From Bacillus spongiae (GTDB lineage: Bacteria > Bacillota > Bacilli > Bacillales > Bacillaceae_K), in contig NZ_JBBAXC010000002.1 in NCBI RefSeq assembly GCF_037120725.1, positions 1 to 64,000 on the forward strand: a stretch of 64,000 bases of DNA, given 5' to 3'. Every line of letters starts with the position of its first letter. Within the stretch, counting starts at the first letter, position 1. The notes beneath the pieces are model-generated. The model did not search any database. It saw only the letters and a program-made list of their open reading frames with translations, and had not been told where the DNA came from. Both the position numbers and the translations under genes were made by a program. Shown here piece by piece: positions 25,060 to 34,864 of this stretch.

Positions 25060-26667
25060 ATGCCAAAGAAGCAAACAATCCAGGTTACCCCCATTCAAAT
25101 AACGGATGATAAATGGAGAGAGGTTGTTCGAAAAAAACTTCCCGAGAGGGAGTTTTTTTCAGAAACAGACCAACTTAAATTGGGACAAGTCTCATGTCGG
25201 ATATTAGGAACACCTTACGATGAAACAGAATATTATCACACTTTATATGAATTAAAACAGGAAAACCTGATGATTTTGAGTGAAATTTTAGACAAAACCA
25301 TTGATGAAAGTCGGTTTCAATCAATTCAACGTATTCATCTTATTCAAAAGAAAGAAAAAGGGCTTTCCATAAATCGATTTGTTGCATTTTTAGAGGGCGA
25401 GAAATTACTTCCAAAGCATCAAAATGCTGCCGTTCATCGTCATATTCGCGAAGCATATATATCAATGCTAAAAGTATTCGAAGCCAATCATCCTGATGGA
25501 CTTCAATCCCAAGAGTTTCGAAGAGTGTTTTTAGATAGTATAAAATGGATGTGGAATCACTTAGATGGATGGTTAAAAAATGCCTCTATTTCTGAAAGGT
25601 TTCCAAGAGTCGTTTGGTATGGGGATATAAATAAAAGCCAGCAATATTTTTTACTTTTATTAATGCTTATTGGCTGTGATGTTCTTATTTTCCACCCAGA
25701 AGGGAAAGATGAATTTTCTCAAATTGATGGAGAAGACAAATATTCGGGTGTTATTCGTTTTCCGGCAACAGGTACGCTTAAGCCTTTTCCAATAGAAGAA
25801 CCAGAAAGAACGTCAACCGTTGCTTATAAAGCATCCAAAGAGATGGATGCGGTTTTACATCATCAAGACTCTCAGCTATATAAGCCTTGGCAATTTAGAG
25901 AGCATATTCCGAACTCGATTACGTTAAAAACGACTTATGATGAATTATTTTTACTTGCTAAGGAGCGTGCGTTTATTCGGCCTAGCTTTATGGCTACTAC
26001 AGACTTCGTTAAGATTCCTTCTCTTTTTAGTAAGATTATGGGCGTTTCACAAAATCGAAAAGACTATTGGAATAAACTACAGTTATTAATGAATAAAGAA
26101 TTGACAGAAACGATTAAGCAATTTCCATTTACTACGGAATCAACCGCAAATCAACGATATCATTATGAACATGCCTTACAAAATGGTATTCTAGCTCCTA
26201 ATAAAATGATGGAGAGCCATTGGTGGAAGTACAGCCATTTACCTAATGGAGCACAGAAGGCAATTGCTCATAGTATTTCAAGAATATGTAAAGAAATAAA
26301 ACTGCTCCCTTTACCACAAGAAACAATAGAGCAAGTAAAACTATATTTATTTACTCAGAGTATGGACATACCTCAATCAGTGTTGAAATTAATTCAACAG
26401 TTTGATTATGCTCAAGAAGTTCCAAAGCTAATCTTATATAATAATGAAATGAATGGATCGTTATCACGTTCTGACGCTGTCATGCTCCTATTACTACATG
26501 AAATTGGTTTTGATATTGTTTTATATAACCCGCCAGGGCAAAATTGTATTGAACAATACATACAACAGGACTGTTTTGATACTCACTGGCTAGATAATAT
26601 GGTATTTGAGCTTGAATTAAAAGAAGAAAGTGTCATTCAAAGATTGATAAAATCGATAAAAAGATAA
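25060..26667 (+). CDS. yceG: YceG-like Ter-associated protein
   Basis: A 535-residue soluble protein of the YceG family found in ter operons of bacilli; biochemical function unknown. It begins MPKKQTIQVTPIQITDDKW and contains WYGDINKSQQYFLLLLMLIG with FHPEGKDEF and a near-repeat of that pattern later (LLLHEIGFDIVLYNPPGQNC). This suggests two copies of a Rossmann-like unit. ATG 25060 follows GAGAGGG; the longer frame from 24919 would overlap the HAD gene and lacks a ribosome site. Only 18 bases separate it from the TelA gene. Confidence 0.8.
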   Translation: MPKKQTIQVTPIQITDDKWREVVRKKLPEREFFSETDQLKLGQVSCRILGTPYDETEYYHTLYELKQENLMILSEILDKTIDESRFQSIQRIHLIQKKEKGLSINRFVAFLEGEKLLPKHQNAAVHRHIREAYISMLKVFEANHPDGLQSQEFRRVFLDSIKWMWNHLDGWLKNASISERFPRVVWYGDINKSQQYFLLLLMLIGCDVLIFHPEGKDEFSQIDGEDKYSGVIRFPATGTLKPFPIEEPERTSTVAYKASKEMDAVLHHQDSQLYKPWQFREHIPNSITLKTTYDELFLLAKERAFIRPSFMATTDFVKIPSLFSKIMGVSQNRKDYWNKLQLLMNKELTETIKQFPFTTESTANQRYHYEHALQNGILAPNKMMESHWWKYSHLPNGAQKAIAHSISRICKEIKLLPLPQETIEQVKLYLFTQSMDIPQSVLKLIQQFDYAQEVPKLILYNNEMNGSLSRSDAVMLLLLHEIGFDIVLYNPPGQNCIEQYIQQDCFDTHWLDNMVFELELKEESVIQRLIKSIKR

Positions 26668-26685
26668 TGAGGAGAGTGGAATAGA

Positions 26686-27765
26686 ATGAATTCAGATACT
26701 TTACAGGTTACTAAAACAGATGAAGTGATAAATGAAGAAAAGGGAGACGAACTACGCTTACAATTAAAAACGGAACCAGAAGTCCAACAGCTTGCTCGTC
26801 AAATCGATGTCAGAAACCAAACGGAACTATTAGAATTTGGTAAAGAGCCGGCTATTGAAATATCTCAGTTTTCAGATCGTATCTTATCAATGATGAAATC
26901 GACTAGTGTGACTGATTCAGGTGTCATGCTCAAACAGCTTGGGAAGCTGATGGACCGCTTTGATAAAAAGGATTTTGATGAACCGAAGGGGATTATTGGA
27001 AAACTATTTAGTCGTGGCGATAAAATGATTGAGAAAATTTTCGGGAAATATCAAACACTAGGCAAGGAAATAGAAAAAATTCATATTGAAATCTCTAAAT
27101 ATAAGGATGAGATGACGCATTCGACTACTAATTTAGATGAAATGTATGAGCATAACGTGCAATATTATATGGATTTAGAAAAATATATCGTAGCTGGTGG
27201 AATAAAGTTAGAAGAGATGAATGAGCGAAAACATGTACTTGAACAAAAGGTTGAAGGTGGCGACCAAATGGCGCAGCTCGAGCTAACGACATTAAACAAT
27301 AATTTGCAAACGTTAGAAGAGAGAATTTATGATTTGGAAATGGCTCGTATGGTAGCATTACAAACGGCACCTCAAATTCGACTATTACAACGAGGAAATA
27401 CAAAGCTCATTGGGAAGATTAATTCTGCCTTTATCACAACGATTCCGATTTTTAAAAATGGTATTATTCAAGCTGTATCAGCAAAACGTCAAAAGCTTGT
27501 TGCAGATTCTTTGAATGAGTTAGATAAGCGTACAAATGAAATGCTATTAAAAAATGCACAAAATATATCTAATCAAAGCACTGAAATCGCACGACTATCT
27601 GGAAGACCAAGTATCAAAATTGAAACGATAGAGGAGTCCTGGAATACAATCGTTAAAGGACTGGAAGAAACGAAGGCAATTGAAGAGGAGAATAAGGGAC
27701 TTCGTGATGAAGGAACGAAACGCATACTTCAACTTCAGGAGAAAATAAAGACTAATAACCGGTAA
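26686..27765 (+). CDS. yceH: TelA-like toxic anion resistance protein (YceH-like)
   Basis: A 359-residue, mostly alpha-helical protein of the TelA family, with predicted coiled coils around residues 130-260 and 315-359. Marks: FGKEPAIEISQFSDRIL, GKLMDRFDKKDF, RMVALQTAPQIRLLQRGN, and LIGKINSAFITTIPIFKNGI. It is linked to tellurite and antibiotic tolerance in related genera; it probably works with TerC/TerD at the membrane. ATG 26686 follows GAGGAGAGTGG. It is the last gene of the operon, with a terminator directly behind it. Confidence 0.9.
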   Translation: MNSDTLQVTKTDEVINEEKGDELRLQLKTEPEVQQLARQIDVRNQTELLEFGKEPAIEISQFSDRILSMMKSTSVTDSGVMLKQLGKLMDRFDKKDFDEPKGIIGKLFSRGDKMIEKIFGKYQTLGKEIEKIHIEISKYKDEMTHSTTNLDEMYEHNVQYYMDLEKYIVAGGIKLEEMNERKHVLEQKVEGGDQMAQLELTTLNNNLQTLEERIYDLEMARMVALQTAPQIRLLQRGNTKLIGKINSAFITTIPIFKNGIIQAVSAKRQKLVADSLNELDKRTNEMLLKNAQNISNQSTEIARLSGRPSIKIETIEESWNTIVKGLEETKAIEEENKGLRDEGTKRILQLQEKIKTNNR

Positions 27766-27774
27766 TTTTTGAAG

Positions 27775-27803
27775 CGTACAGTGATTTTTCTGTACGTTTT
27801 TTT
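27775..27803 (+). terminator. Terminator of the ter operon
   Basis: CGTACAG (27775-27781) pairs with CTGTACG (27790-27796) and is followed by seven T. Confidence 0.85.
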
Positions 27804-27925
27804 GTGAGGAAAGGGAGAAATAAAAAAATATGCTACATTTCTTTATTACAGTCGAAACGATTTGTAATGGATGAAACCGTTGTTATTCCCCATACTAACG
27901 GTATCATTGATAGAGGAAGTTGCAC

Positions 27926-29131
27926 ATGAAAGTAAAAATAGTAAAAATAATTATGTTAGTCATTATCCTTTGTGGTTCATTGTTTTTGTATATGCAATAT
28001 GATGTAAAAAAAGGGTATCAGCACTATATTGAAACTCATTCAGCGGTTGAAACATCTTATTTCGATGGGAAAATCGATCTATTTACAGAAGGTGAGTCAT
28101 TATTTCAGGCATTTTTTCAAGATATTAAAAATGCACAAAAATATGTCTATGTCCATTTCTATATAATTCGTGAAGATGATATCTCTCTACAGTTTGTTGA
28201 ATTATTAAAAGAGAAAGTGAATCAAGGAGTAGAAGTTAAGCTTTCAGTTGATTACATCGGTAACCATTTATCTAAAAAAACGATTGATAATATGGTCGAG
28301 ACGGGAGTGAGTTTTACAAATAGTCGTTCTCCAAAAATGCACCATTTCTTTTATTCTTTACAACATCGTAATCATCGAAAATTAGCTGTAATCGACGGAG
28401 AGGTATCCTATTTAGGTGGCTTTAATATTGGAGAAGAGTACCTTGGAAACGATCGGAAATTAGGGTATTGGAAAGACTATCACTTACGAGTTCAAGGTAA
28501 TGGGACTAAAGCAGTAGAACGACAATTTGCAAAAGATTGGGAAGAAGATACAGGAGAATTATTAGCAGTCAAGGATGACAATCAAGAGACCAATCAAGAT
28601 TCATTCCAATTTATATTTTCAACTGGGGAGGAACTAGAAGATACGATGGTGAAACTAGTTGAATCTGCTAGGGAGACGATTGAGATTGCCACTCCCTACT
28701 TTATTCCTAGTCAACCTTTGCAGAAGGCGCTTATTGAGGCAAAACGTAGAGGGGTTCAGATGAAAATTTTGTTGCCAGACGAAACGGATAATTGGCTTAC
28801 AAAACCGGCAAGTTATCCATATATTAAAACATTAATGTCAGAAGGAGTAGAAATCTATTTTTATACTAAAGGGTTTTTCCATGGAAAAGTGATGATGATT
28901 GATAATAAAGTGGCGGATGTTGGAACAGCAAATTGGGATAAAAGAAGTTTGTATTTAAATGACGAATCAAATTGTTTAATTTACAATCAGGATACTGTTC
29001 ATGAAGTGGAACAACAGCTAAAAAAAGACTTTTCTAATAGTCGAAAGGTAACCATTTCTTATTTCAATGAGATACCTATATGGGAAAAATGGTTAATGAA
29101 AATGCCAAAATGGATGACTTATTACTTATAA
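27926..29131 (+). CDS. Cardiolipin synthase-like phospholipase D protein
   Basis: A membrane-anchored enzyme with two PLD domains, 401 residues. The N-terminal segment IVKIIMLVIILCGSLFLYM is a single span. The first HKD motif is HRKLAVIDG (about residue 153), the second HGKVMMIDN (about 325) followed by GTANWDKRS. It most likely condenses phosphatidylglycerol to cardiolipin. It has one anchor rather than the usual two, as in the shorter YwiE/YwjE-type paralogues. ATG 27926 follows AGAGGAAG; an in-frame TTG 27920 lies in that site. Confidence 0.88.
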   Translation: MKVKIVKIIMLVIILCGSLFLYMQYDVKKGYQHYIETHSAVETSYFDGKIDLFTEGESLFQAFFQDIKNAQKYVYVHFYIIREDDISLQFVELLKEKVNQGVEVKLSVDYIGNHLSKKTIDNMVETGVSFTNSRSPKMHHFFYSLQHRNHRKLAVIDGEVSYLGGFNIGEEYLGNDRKLGYWKDYHLRVQGNGTKAVERQFAKDWEEDTGELLAVKDDNQETNQDSFQFIFSTGEELEDTMVKLVESARETIEIATPYFIPSQPLQKALIEAKRRGVQMKILLPDETDNWLTKPASYPYIKTLMSEGVEIYFYTKGFFHGKVMMIDNKVADVGTANWDKRSLYLNDESNCLIYNQDTVHEVEQQLKKDFSNSRKVTISYFNEIPIWEKWLMKMPKWMTYYL

Positions 29132-29287
29132 ATGTTCTATTTTTTATGTTTTACGACCTTATTATCTAAGTAACGATGAGAAAAATAATTTTATTTTATA
29201 TTTTTAAAAAACGACCCCCATAAAGCAAAAAAGGCAGTCGAAAATTGTAGAGATATAATAGAATATATAACTTAAGGGGATTTATAT

Positions 29288-29761
29288 ATGATTAGCGAAA
29301 AGAAAATAGAGTTTCAAGGGAATAATATAAATGTAAATGAACCAAATAAAAAAAACAATCAATTTATTAATTTTAGGCAAAAGCTAAAAACAATTACGAC
29401 AAGCTGGAAAGACTCAGAATGGTTGGAAGTGTTTCAAAATTTGTCTTTATGTAAAAAAGTACACGGGGTTTTCTTATGGGATGTCAACCAAAGGATACGA
29501 AGCCTTGCAAAAAACAACGTAACGGTCGACGATTTTGAGAATGGAGTTATTATTCTTCCCCTTGATCGAAAAAAAGAGGGACACGCGACTAGCCCTGAAC
29601 AAATACTTGAAATCGAGCAGACTATCGATCAATTAGAAGGATTAGAATTATTAAGACTTAGCTTTTTGGAACCATGTAAACCAGTATATAAAGAAGAGAA
29701 GATATTCGATGATGTATCACGATGGATTGAAATCCACATTTATTCATATGATGTAGAATAA
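29288..29761 (+). CDS. Hypothetical protein, 157 residues
   Basis: A soluble, acidic protein that I do not recognise. After a basic, Asn/Lys-rich N-terminus of about 40 residues the body reads WKDSEWLEVFQNLSLCKKVHG and IRSLAKNNVTVDDFENGVII, followed by a helix EQILEIEQTIDQLEGLELL and a C-terminal beta part. ATG 29288 follows TAAGGGGA with good spacing, and a double terminator closes the unit, so the gene is very likely real and monocistronic. Confidence 0.65.
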   Translation: MISEKKIEFQGNNINVNEPNKKNNQFINFRQKLKTITTSWKDSEWLEVFQNLSLCKKVHGVFLWDVNQRIRSLAKNNVTVDDFENGVIILPLDRKKEGHATSPEQILEIEQTIDQLEGLELLRLSFLEPCKPVYKEEKIFDDVSRWIEIHIYSYDVE

Positions 29762-29813
29762 AGGTGCTGACTGTAAGCACCTCTGGCTGTCGATAAAGTC
29801 GACAGCCTTTTTT
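29762..29813 (+). terminator. Tandem hairpins with T tract
   Basis: AGGTGCT/AGCACCT (29762-29782) is followed by GGCTGTCGA/TCGACAGCC (29785-29793 with 29799-29807) and TTTTTT. Confidence 0.85.
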
Positions 29814-30065
29814 CTTGATAACTACAATAGAGGGTGAATTTTAAAAACTAGAAGAGAAATATTCCTTTTTCTGTACCGTTCATTATCTAGTGACTGCTAA
29901 ATAGAGGAGAGGGTTTTATTGATTAACCAAAATGAAAGAAACTTTCATGGAAAACGAACTATAATATGTCAAAAAATTGTAATATATTCTCGGGTCACTT
30001 AACACATTTCTTCACTTCCTACGTGTAAAATGATGGTAAACACTATGCGGATGGGAGAATCTACA

Positions 30066-31127
30066 ATGGTAATAGTATCTAATACTAGGTGGTTATGGTT
30101 TGCTACATTATTATTTTTAATTATTAGTTCTAATTTTCTCGTTTATCGTCTGGATGCTCTTCCCCCTCTTTCAACTGAAGTTGCTCTTGGCACATTGTTT
30201 GATTTCGTTGTAATAATACCTATTCTTACCTACTTTTTTATTATTCGTAAACGACACCTGCTAAGAAAAATATGGCATGTTGTAGTTGCTGGCTTCACTG
30301 GTGCATGGTTCATTATGCCGAATGACTTTCTTTATCCTGGTAAGAGCGTAGGCATCGTTCTCTTCGTTTATACAACTATAATATTAATGATAAAAATTAT
30401 GTCCGTATCTAAATCATTCCGTAGAAATGTTACGGACATCCCCACATTTCAACAACGTTTAGAATATGCTTTAAGTACTCAATTCACCATTAAACGTGTA
30501 ATTGATGTTATTACTTCTGAACTAGCGATGATTTATTACTGTTTTTTTTCTTGGAGAAAAAAACCTTTAGCTAATTTAGGCTCTGTTCAAGTATTCACTT
30601 TTCATAAAAAAACAAGTGCAATAGCACTGTATATTATGCTCATTCATGCTCTTATCCTTGAATCTGTGGGCTTTCACTTTGTATTGCTTTCTTGGAGTCC
30701 AACTTTGGCAACTATCGTATTAGTATTGAATTTATATACTCTTTTATTTTTTATAGCTGAGTTACAAGCTATTCGATTATGCCCTTTTATAATGATGGAT
30801 CAACATTTGCATTTACAGGTTGGATTGATGAGGCAGTTAACCGTTCCATTTGATAAGGTTAGCAATATTAAATATTACCAAGGTCCTGAAAAATTATCTA
30901 AATCTATTCAAAAAGAAAGTTTTGATGGAGTAGTGGCTGATCTTATGAAAGAAAAGCCTACTTTTGAGATTAATTTTGAAATGCCTGTGGAAGCAAAAAT
31001 GATGTATGGAATGAAGAGAAAAGTAAGAAAGGCCTATGTTCGTCCAGACAACCCTAAACAGTTTTATGATGCTTTGACTGAAAAAATACATAAATCGGAC
31101 GAATACATGAAGAGGGAGAACGATTAA
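30066..31127 (+). CDS. Polytopic membrane protein of unknown function
   Basis: About 353 residues. Four membrane segments lie in the first 130 residues, two or three more around 180-240, then a soluble C-terminal domain of about 110 residues (MDQHLHLQVGLMRQLTVPFD, then KVSNIKYYQG) that resembles the bacterial PH-like pattern of a membrane-anchored strand set. ATG 30066 follows GGGAGA at good spacing; the in-frame ATG 30030 has no ribosome site. No partner gene adjoins it. I do not recognise the family. Confidence 0.6.
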   Translation: MVIVSNTRWLWFATLLFLIISSNFLVYRLDALPPLSTEVALGTLFDFVVIIPILTYFFIIRKRHLLRKIWHVVVAGFTGAWFIMPNDFLYPGKSVGIVLFVYTTIILMIKIMSVSKSFRRNVTDIPTFQQRLEYALSTQFTIKRVIDVITSELAMIYYCFFSWRKKPLANLGSVQVFTFHKKTSAIALYIMLIHALILESVGFHFVLLSWSPTLATIVLVLNLYTLLFFIAELQAIRLCPFIMMDQHLHLQVGLMRQLTVPFDKVSNIKYYQGPEKLSKSIQKESFDGVVADLMKEKPTFEINFEMPVEAKMMYGMKRKVRKAYVRPDNPKQFYDALTEKIHKSDEYMKREND

Positions 31128-31175
31128 AGCTCCTTCAATAGAAAACAGATTGTTATGTAAGCTGATTGATTTGTT

Positions 31176-31219
31176 AAAGGCAGGTTCAAGTGGAGGCGTT
31201 CTCACTTGAACCTGCCTTT
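31176..31219. terminator. Bidirectional terminator between convergent genes
   Basis: A perfect 17-bp stem (31176-31192 with 31203-31219) begins with AAA and ends with TTT. It serves the membrane protein gene and the minus-strand kinase gene. Confidence 0.85.
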
Positions 31220-31221
31220 AC

Positions 31222-32805
31222 TTATTTGGTAGTAGCTGTTGGAAAGGTGATGATTACCGTTGTCCCTTCGTGTTCAACACTGTGAAACTCAATGGTACCA
31301 TTATGGTTTTGAACAATTTTCTTTGAAATCATTAGCCCTAGACCTGTGCCCCCTTCTTTGGTTGTGTAAAATGGAGTATCGATAGTTTGAAGTAAATGCT
31401 CAGGGATTCCAATACCGGTATCCGCTATTTCTATTTGTACTCGATCAGGGTGTAGACGATTTATACTAACAGACAGATTTCCCCCTTCTGGCATGGCCTC
31501 AAGTGCGTTCTTAAATAGGTTTATAAATAACTGCTTTAATTGGTTGCGTTCACAAAATATAGAGATATTTATTTCTTTCCAATTCTCTGTGAGAGAAACA
31601 TTACGTAAATTCAATTCTGGTTGAAAAAGTACAGTAATATCATGAATAAGATCATCTAACAGACAAACTGTTTGAATATCTGCCTGAGGCTTTGAAAGAA
31701 CGAGAAACTCACTAATGATTAAGTTAATACGTTGGAGCTCGGATAACATAACGTCTGTATACATCTTGTATTCACTTTTTGGATCATTATGAATCATTTG
31801 AATGAAACCAGAAATAACGGTTAAAGGGTTTCGAATTTCATGGGCAACACCAGCAGCCATCTGTCCGGCTAAGGATAGTTTTTCTGATTGAAGCAGCATC
31901 TTCTCTGTTTTCTTTTTATAAGAAATGTCACGAGAAATTGCGGACATTGCAATGACTTCCCCCTCATGGTTGAAAATGGGAGAAAGGGTTATTTCCACAT
32001 CAAATTCAGTCCCGTCCTTTTTTACATCAATTGTTTCTAAAGATTTAATACTTTCTCCATTTAGAGTTCTTCTCGTTCTTTCTGCTGCCTCTTTTCGTAT
32101 TCTTTCTGGGACCACTTTCAGTTGTTTACCGAGACATTCTTCTTTTTTCCAGCCGTAAATTTCTTCAAAGGCTGGATTCACATCAACGATTTTGCCTTCT
32201 AAGTCGAAAACACTCACTGCATCTTTTGCATGCTGGAATACAAGGTTAAAATATGATTGGGTAGAAAATAGCTTATTATTAATAAATTGTTCGTGTTCTA
32301 ACTTTCGCTTCCATAAGCTCCTTGAATAGTGCGTATAAAAGAAAAAGAAGGTTCCTAATAGTAATGAAAATAAAAGCAGCGAGAGCAGGGAGCCCTCCTC
32401 AAAATGTTCTATTGATGATGAAGAGGATAACGAAAAGTACCCCATCATCATGACACTAATGATGGTGGTGATTGCAACGATGACAGGGCTTTGGAATAGT
32501 GACAAAATTACGATTCCAAACGGAATAAAAATCAAGTGATTAAAATTGGGATTAATAAGGTTGATAGAAAAAACATAAAGTAATACAAAAAATGGTGTTC
32601 CGATAAGAAAGAGTTTGGTCGAGTATTTTTGCATATGAATGCCTATTAAACCAATTCCAATTAAAGTTCCTGTTACTAGTAAAGAATACAAATGAAGGGG
32701 AGCGAAAATAGCTGCTAACGGTACGTGTAAAATAAAACAAACCCAATATAAACCTACAATAATTTTGTTTCGTTCATATACTAATTGTTCAATTTGTTGA
32801 TTCAT
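31222..32805 (-). CDS. Membrane PAS-domain sensor histidine kinase
   Basis: A 527-residue sensor kinase. Five or six membrane segments lie in residues 10-165, as in the KinB-type and 5TM kinases. A PAS domain follows (LVFQHAKDAVSVFDLEGKIV, IYGWKKEECLG), then a PAC segment, the phosphoacceptor H box MAAGVAHEIRNPLTVISGF, N box FKNALEAMPEGG, G1 DTGIGIP and G2 GTGLGL. No response regulator adjoins it, which fits orphan kinases of the sporulation phosphorelay (inference). ATG 32805 is preferred over in-frame GTG 32814. Confidence 0.9.
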   Translation of the reverse strand: MNQQIEQLVYERNKIIVGLYWVCFILHVPLAAIFAPLHLYSLLVTGTLIGIGLIGIHMQKYSTKLFLIGTPFFVLLYVFSINLINPNFNHLIFIPFGIVILSLFQSPVIVAITTIISVMMMGYFSLSSSSSIEHFEEGSLLSLLLFSLLLGTFFFFYTHYSRSLWKRKLEHEQFINNKLFSTQSYFNLVFQHAKDAVSVFDLEGKIVDVNPAFEEIYGWKKEECLGKQLKVVPERIRKEAAERTRRTLNGESIKSLETIDVKKDGTEFDVEITLSPIFNHEGEVIAMSAISRDISYKKKTEKMLLQSEKLSLAGQMAAGVAHEIRNPLTVISGFIQMIHNDPKSEYKMYTDVMLSELQRINLIISEFLVLSKPQADIQTVCLLDDLIHDITVLFQPELNLRNVSLTENWKEINISIFCERNQLKQLFINLFKNALEAMPEGGNLSVSINRLHPDRVQIEIADTGIGIPEHLLQTIDTPFYTTKEGGTGLGLMISKKIVQNHNGTIEFHSVEHEGTTVIITFPTATTK

Positions 32806-32936
32806 GAAAATCACTTTCTTTCAATGATAAATAAATGCTTTAATCTACAATATATAGGAAGCAGTAACGAAGAACAATAGTGGTGACAAAACTCTTTCTT
32901 TTATATAATAGAATTAAATAAATGGAGGGGAAAATG

Positions 32937-33992
32937 ATGAGTATATATCCTAAAACGAGTGAAACAATTTCACTTATTCAAAAGTTAGTATCTATTCCTA
33001 GCCCGAGTGGTTATACAGAAGAAGTAATTGCGTTTGTAGAAAGGTATCTTGAGTCTGCACCTGTGACTTTAACAAGAAATAGAAAAGGTGGACTTATTGC
33101 TACACTAAAGGGAGAAAATGATGAGAAACACCGAATGTTGACTGCTCATGTTGATACACTTGGAGCAATGGTGAAAGAAGTGAAGGGCAACGGGCGTTTG
33201 AAATTGTCCATGATTGGTGGCTTTAACTGGAGTTCTGTAGAAGGGGAATATTGCTCTATACATACGTCAACGGGAAAAACGTTTACAGGGACAATTTTAA
33301 TGCATCAAACATCTGTGCATGTTTATAAAGATGCGCGTGAAGCGAAAAGAGATGAAAATAATATTGAAGTTCGAATTGATGAACAAGTGTTAAATGCCGA
33401 AGAAACAAGGGAGTTAGGAATTGAGGTAGGTGATTTTGTTTCTTTTGACCCTCGTGTCCAAGTGACAAATAGTGGCTATATTAAGTCACGACACCTTGAT
33501 GATAAAGCTAGTGTTGCCATTTTATTGAATTTGATAAAAACTTTGTCGGAACAAAATGTTTCATTACCTTATACAACACATTTCTTAATTTCCAATAACG
33601 AAGAAATAGGTTATGGAGGTAATTCGAATATTCCGGAAGAGACAGTTGAATATTTGGCAGTGGATATGGGCGCTTTAGGAGATGGACAATCTTCTGATGA
33701 ATACACTGTATCGATTTGTGCCAAAGATTCAGGGGGACCTTACCATTTTGGCTTAAGGCAAAAACTGATTCAACTGGCAAAGGACAATGACGTGCAATTT
33801 AAAGTGGATATTTATCCGTATTATGGATCTGATGCGACTGCAGCCATCAGAGCAGGTCATGATATTGTCCATGGGTTGATTGGGCCTGGAATTGAAGCAT
33901 CCCATGCATTTGAGCGCACACATCGATCTTCAATAGAACAGACTGAAAAACTGTTATATCACTATCTTCAATCAAATTTAGTTAGTATATAA
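32937..33992 (+). CDS. M42-family metallo-aminopeptidase
   Basis: A dinuclear zinc aminopeptidase of the M42 (FrvX/YsdC) family, about 351 residues, cytosolic. Metal ligands appear in TAHVDTLGA, KSRHLDDKASVA, SNNEEIGYGG, VDMGALGDGQ and AFERTHRSS, all in the expected order. GGAGGGG lies at 32924-32930, so ATG 32937 (or 32934) is the start; the ATG 32922 overlaps the ribosome site. The gene is divergent from the kinase and is followed by its own terminator. Confidence 0.9.
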   Translation: MSIYPKTSETISLIQKLVSIPSPSGYTEEVIAFVERYLESAPVTLTRNRKGGLIATLKGENDEKHRMLTAHVDTLGAMVKEVKGNGRLKLSMIGGFNWSSVEGEYCSIHTSTGKTFTGTILMHQTSVHVYKDAREAKRDENNIEVRIDEQVLNAEETRELGIEVGDFVSFDPRVQVTNSGYIKSRHLDDKASVAILLNLIKTLSEQNVSLPYTTHFLISNNEEIGYGGNSNIPEETVEYLAVDMGALGDGQSSDEYTVSICAKDSGGPYHFGLRQKLIQLAKDNDVQFKVDIYPYYGSDATAAIRAGHDIVHGLIGPGIEASHAFERTHRSSIEQTEKLLYHYLQSNLVSI

Positions 33993-34015
33993 TCTATATT
34001 GCCATATTCAATAAT

Positions 34016-34054
34016 AAAGCCCCATTCATACTAATTTAAGGGTAATGGGGCTTT
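34016..34054 (+). terminator. Terminator of the M42 peptidase gene
   Basis: AAAGCCCCATT (34016-34026) pairs with AATGGGGCTTT (34044-34054). Confidence 0.75.
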
Positions 34055-34252
34055 AGATTTTGAGTTACTAGCTGCTCCCATATGTACTAACGCTTGCCTG
34101 TTACCTTCTGTTATTTTAATCATCGAACGAACTGGTCTTTTCCCAATCAGTACAACATGTTTATAAACAATATTGTTTTGGAAACCTGTCCTAATGCCTA
34201 GTCCATTTAAAGTAAGGTTTTCACCTGAGAAGTGGTAGTAGATGCTATCTGT
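34031..34252 (-). other. Open minus-strand stretch, possible gene relic
   Basis: Seventy-three codons without a stop and without a start at the proper end: it includes YYHFSGENLTLNGLGIRTGF and VLIGKRPVRSMIKITEGNRQ. It runs into the terminator hairpin. The amino acid mix looks protein-like, but no ribosome site or family supports it. Confidence 0.25.
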
Positions 34253-34378
34253 TCATAGAAATTAAAAGGATTTATTTCTTACCTATAATTGTGATAATTT
34301 ATAAATTTCCTCGCTAGAAACACAGTAATATGTGTATTAGTAAAAGTAGAATTAGAGGATAAGATGAGGTGAAAGCAA

Positions 34379-34864
34379 ATGGAAAGAGAAATGGAAAGAG
34401 CCATTTTCCTGAGAAAAGAAGGAAAGCAAAAAGAGTCAAATCAAATCCTAGTAAAATTAGTGAAAGAATATTCAAATGACCCAGTTGTAAACTACCAATG
34501 CGCATGGAGTTTTGATGTATTAGGCGAAGAATCACAAGCGGTTCCTTATTATGAAAGAGCAATTAAACTAGGGTTATCAGGAAGTGACCTAGAGGGAGCT
34601 TTTCTAGGACTAGGAAGTACTTACCGAACGCTAGGTGAATATGAAAAATCAGAGGAAGTATTACGAAAAGGTATGGAATTATTTCCAGAGAATCAAGTAT
34701 TACGGATTTTTTATGCTATGACGCTCTATAATATAAATAAACATAGTGAAGCCATGAAAATACTTCTTCAATCAATCGCCGATACAACATCAGATGAAGA
34801 AATTTTAAGGTATAAGCGAGCCATCCGCTTTTATTCTGATAAATTGGATGAAACATGGAAGTGA
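34379..34864 (+). CDS. Tetratricopeptide-repeat protein
   Basis: 161 residues made almost wholly of TPR helices: AIFLRKEGKQKESNQILVKL, AWSFDVLGEESQAVPYYERA, LGLGSTYRTLGEYEKSEEVL and FYAMTLYNINKHSEAMKILL. It is soluble and probably a small adaptor. ATG 34379 follows GATGAGGTGAAAG. It stands alone, with no partner beside it that would show its target. Confidence 0.8.
   Translation: MEREMERAIFLRKEGKQKESNQILVKLVKEYSNDPVVNYQCAWSFDVLGEESQAVPYYERAIKLGLSGSDLEGAFLGLGSTYRTLGEYEKSEEVLRKGMELFPENQVLRIFYAMTLYNINKHSEAMKILLQSIADTTSDEEILRYKRAIRFYSDKLDETWK

Noticed and set aside
27850-27905. ECF promoter before the cardiolipin synthase-like gene
   Set aside because: GAAAC and TGAAAC occur, but no CGT element lies at 16-17 bases.
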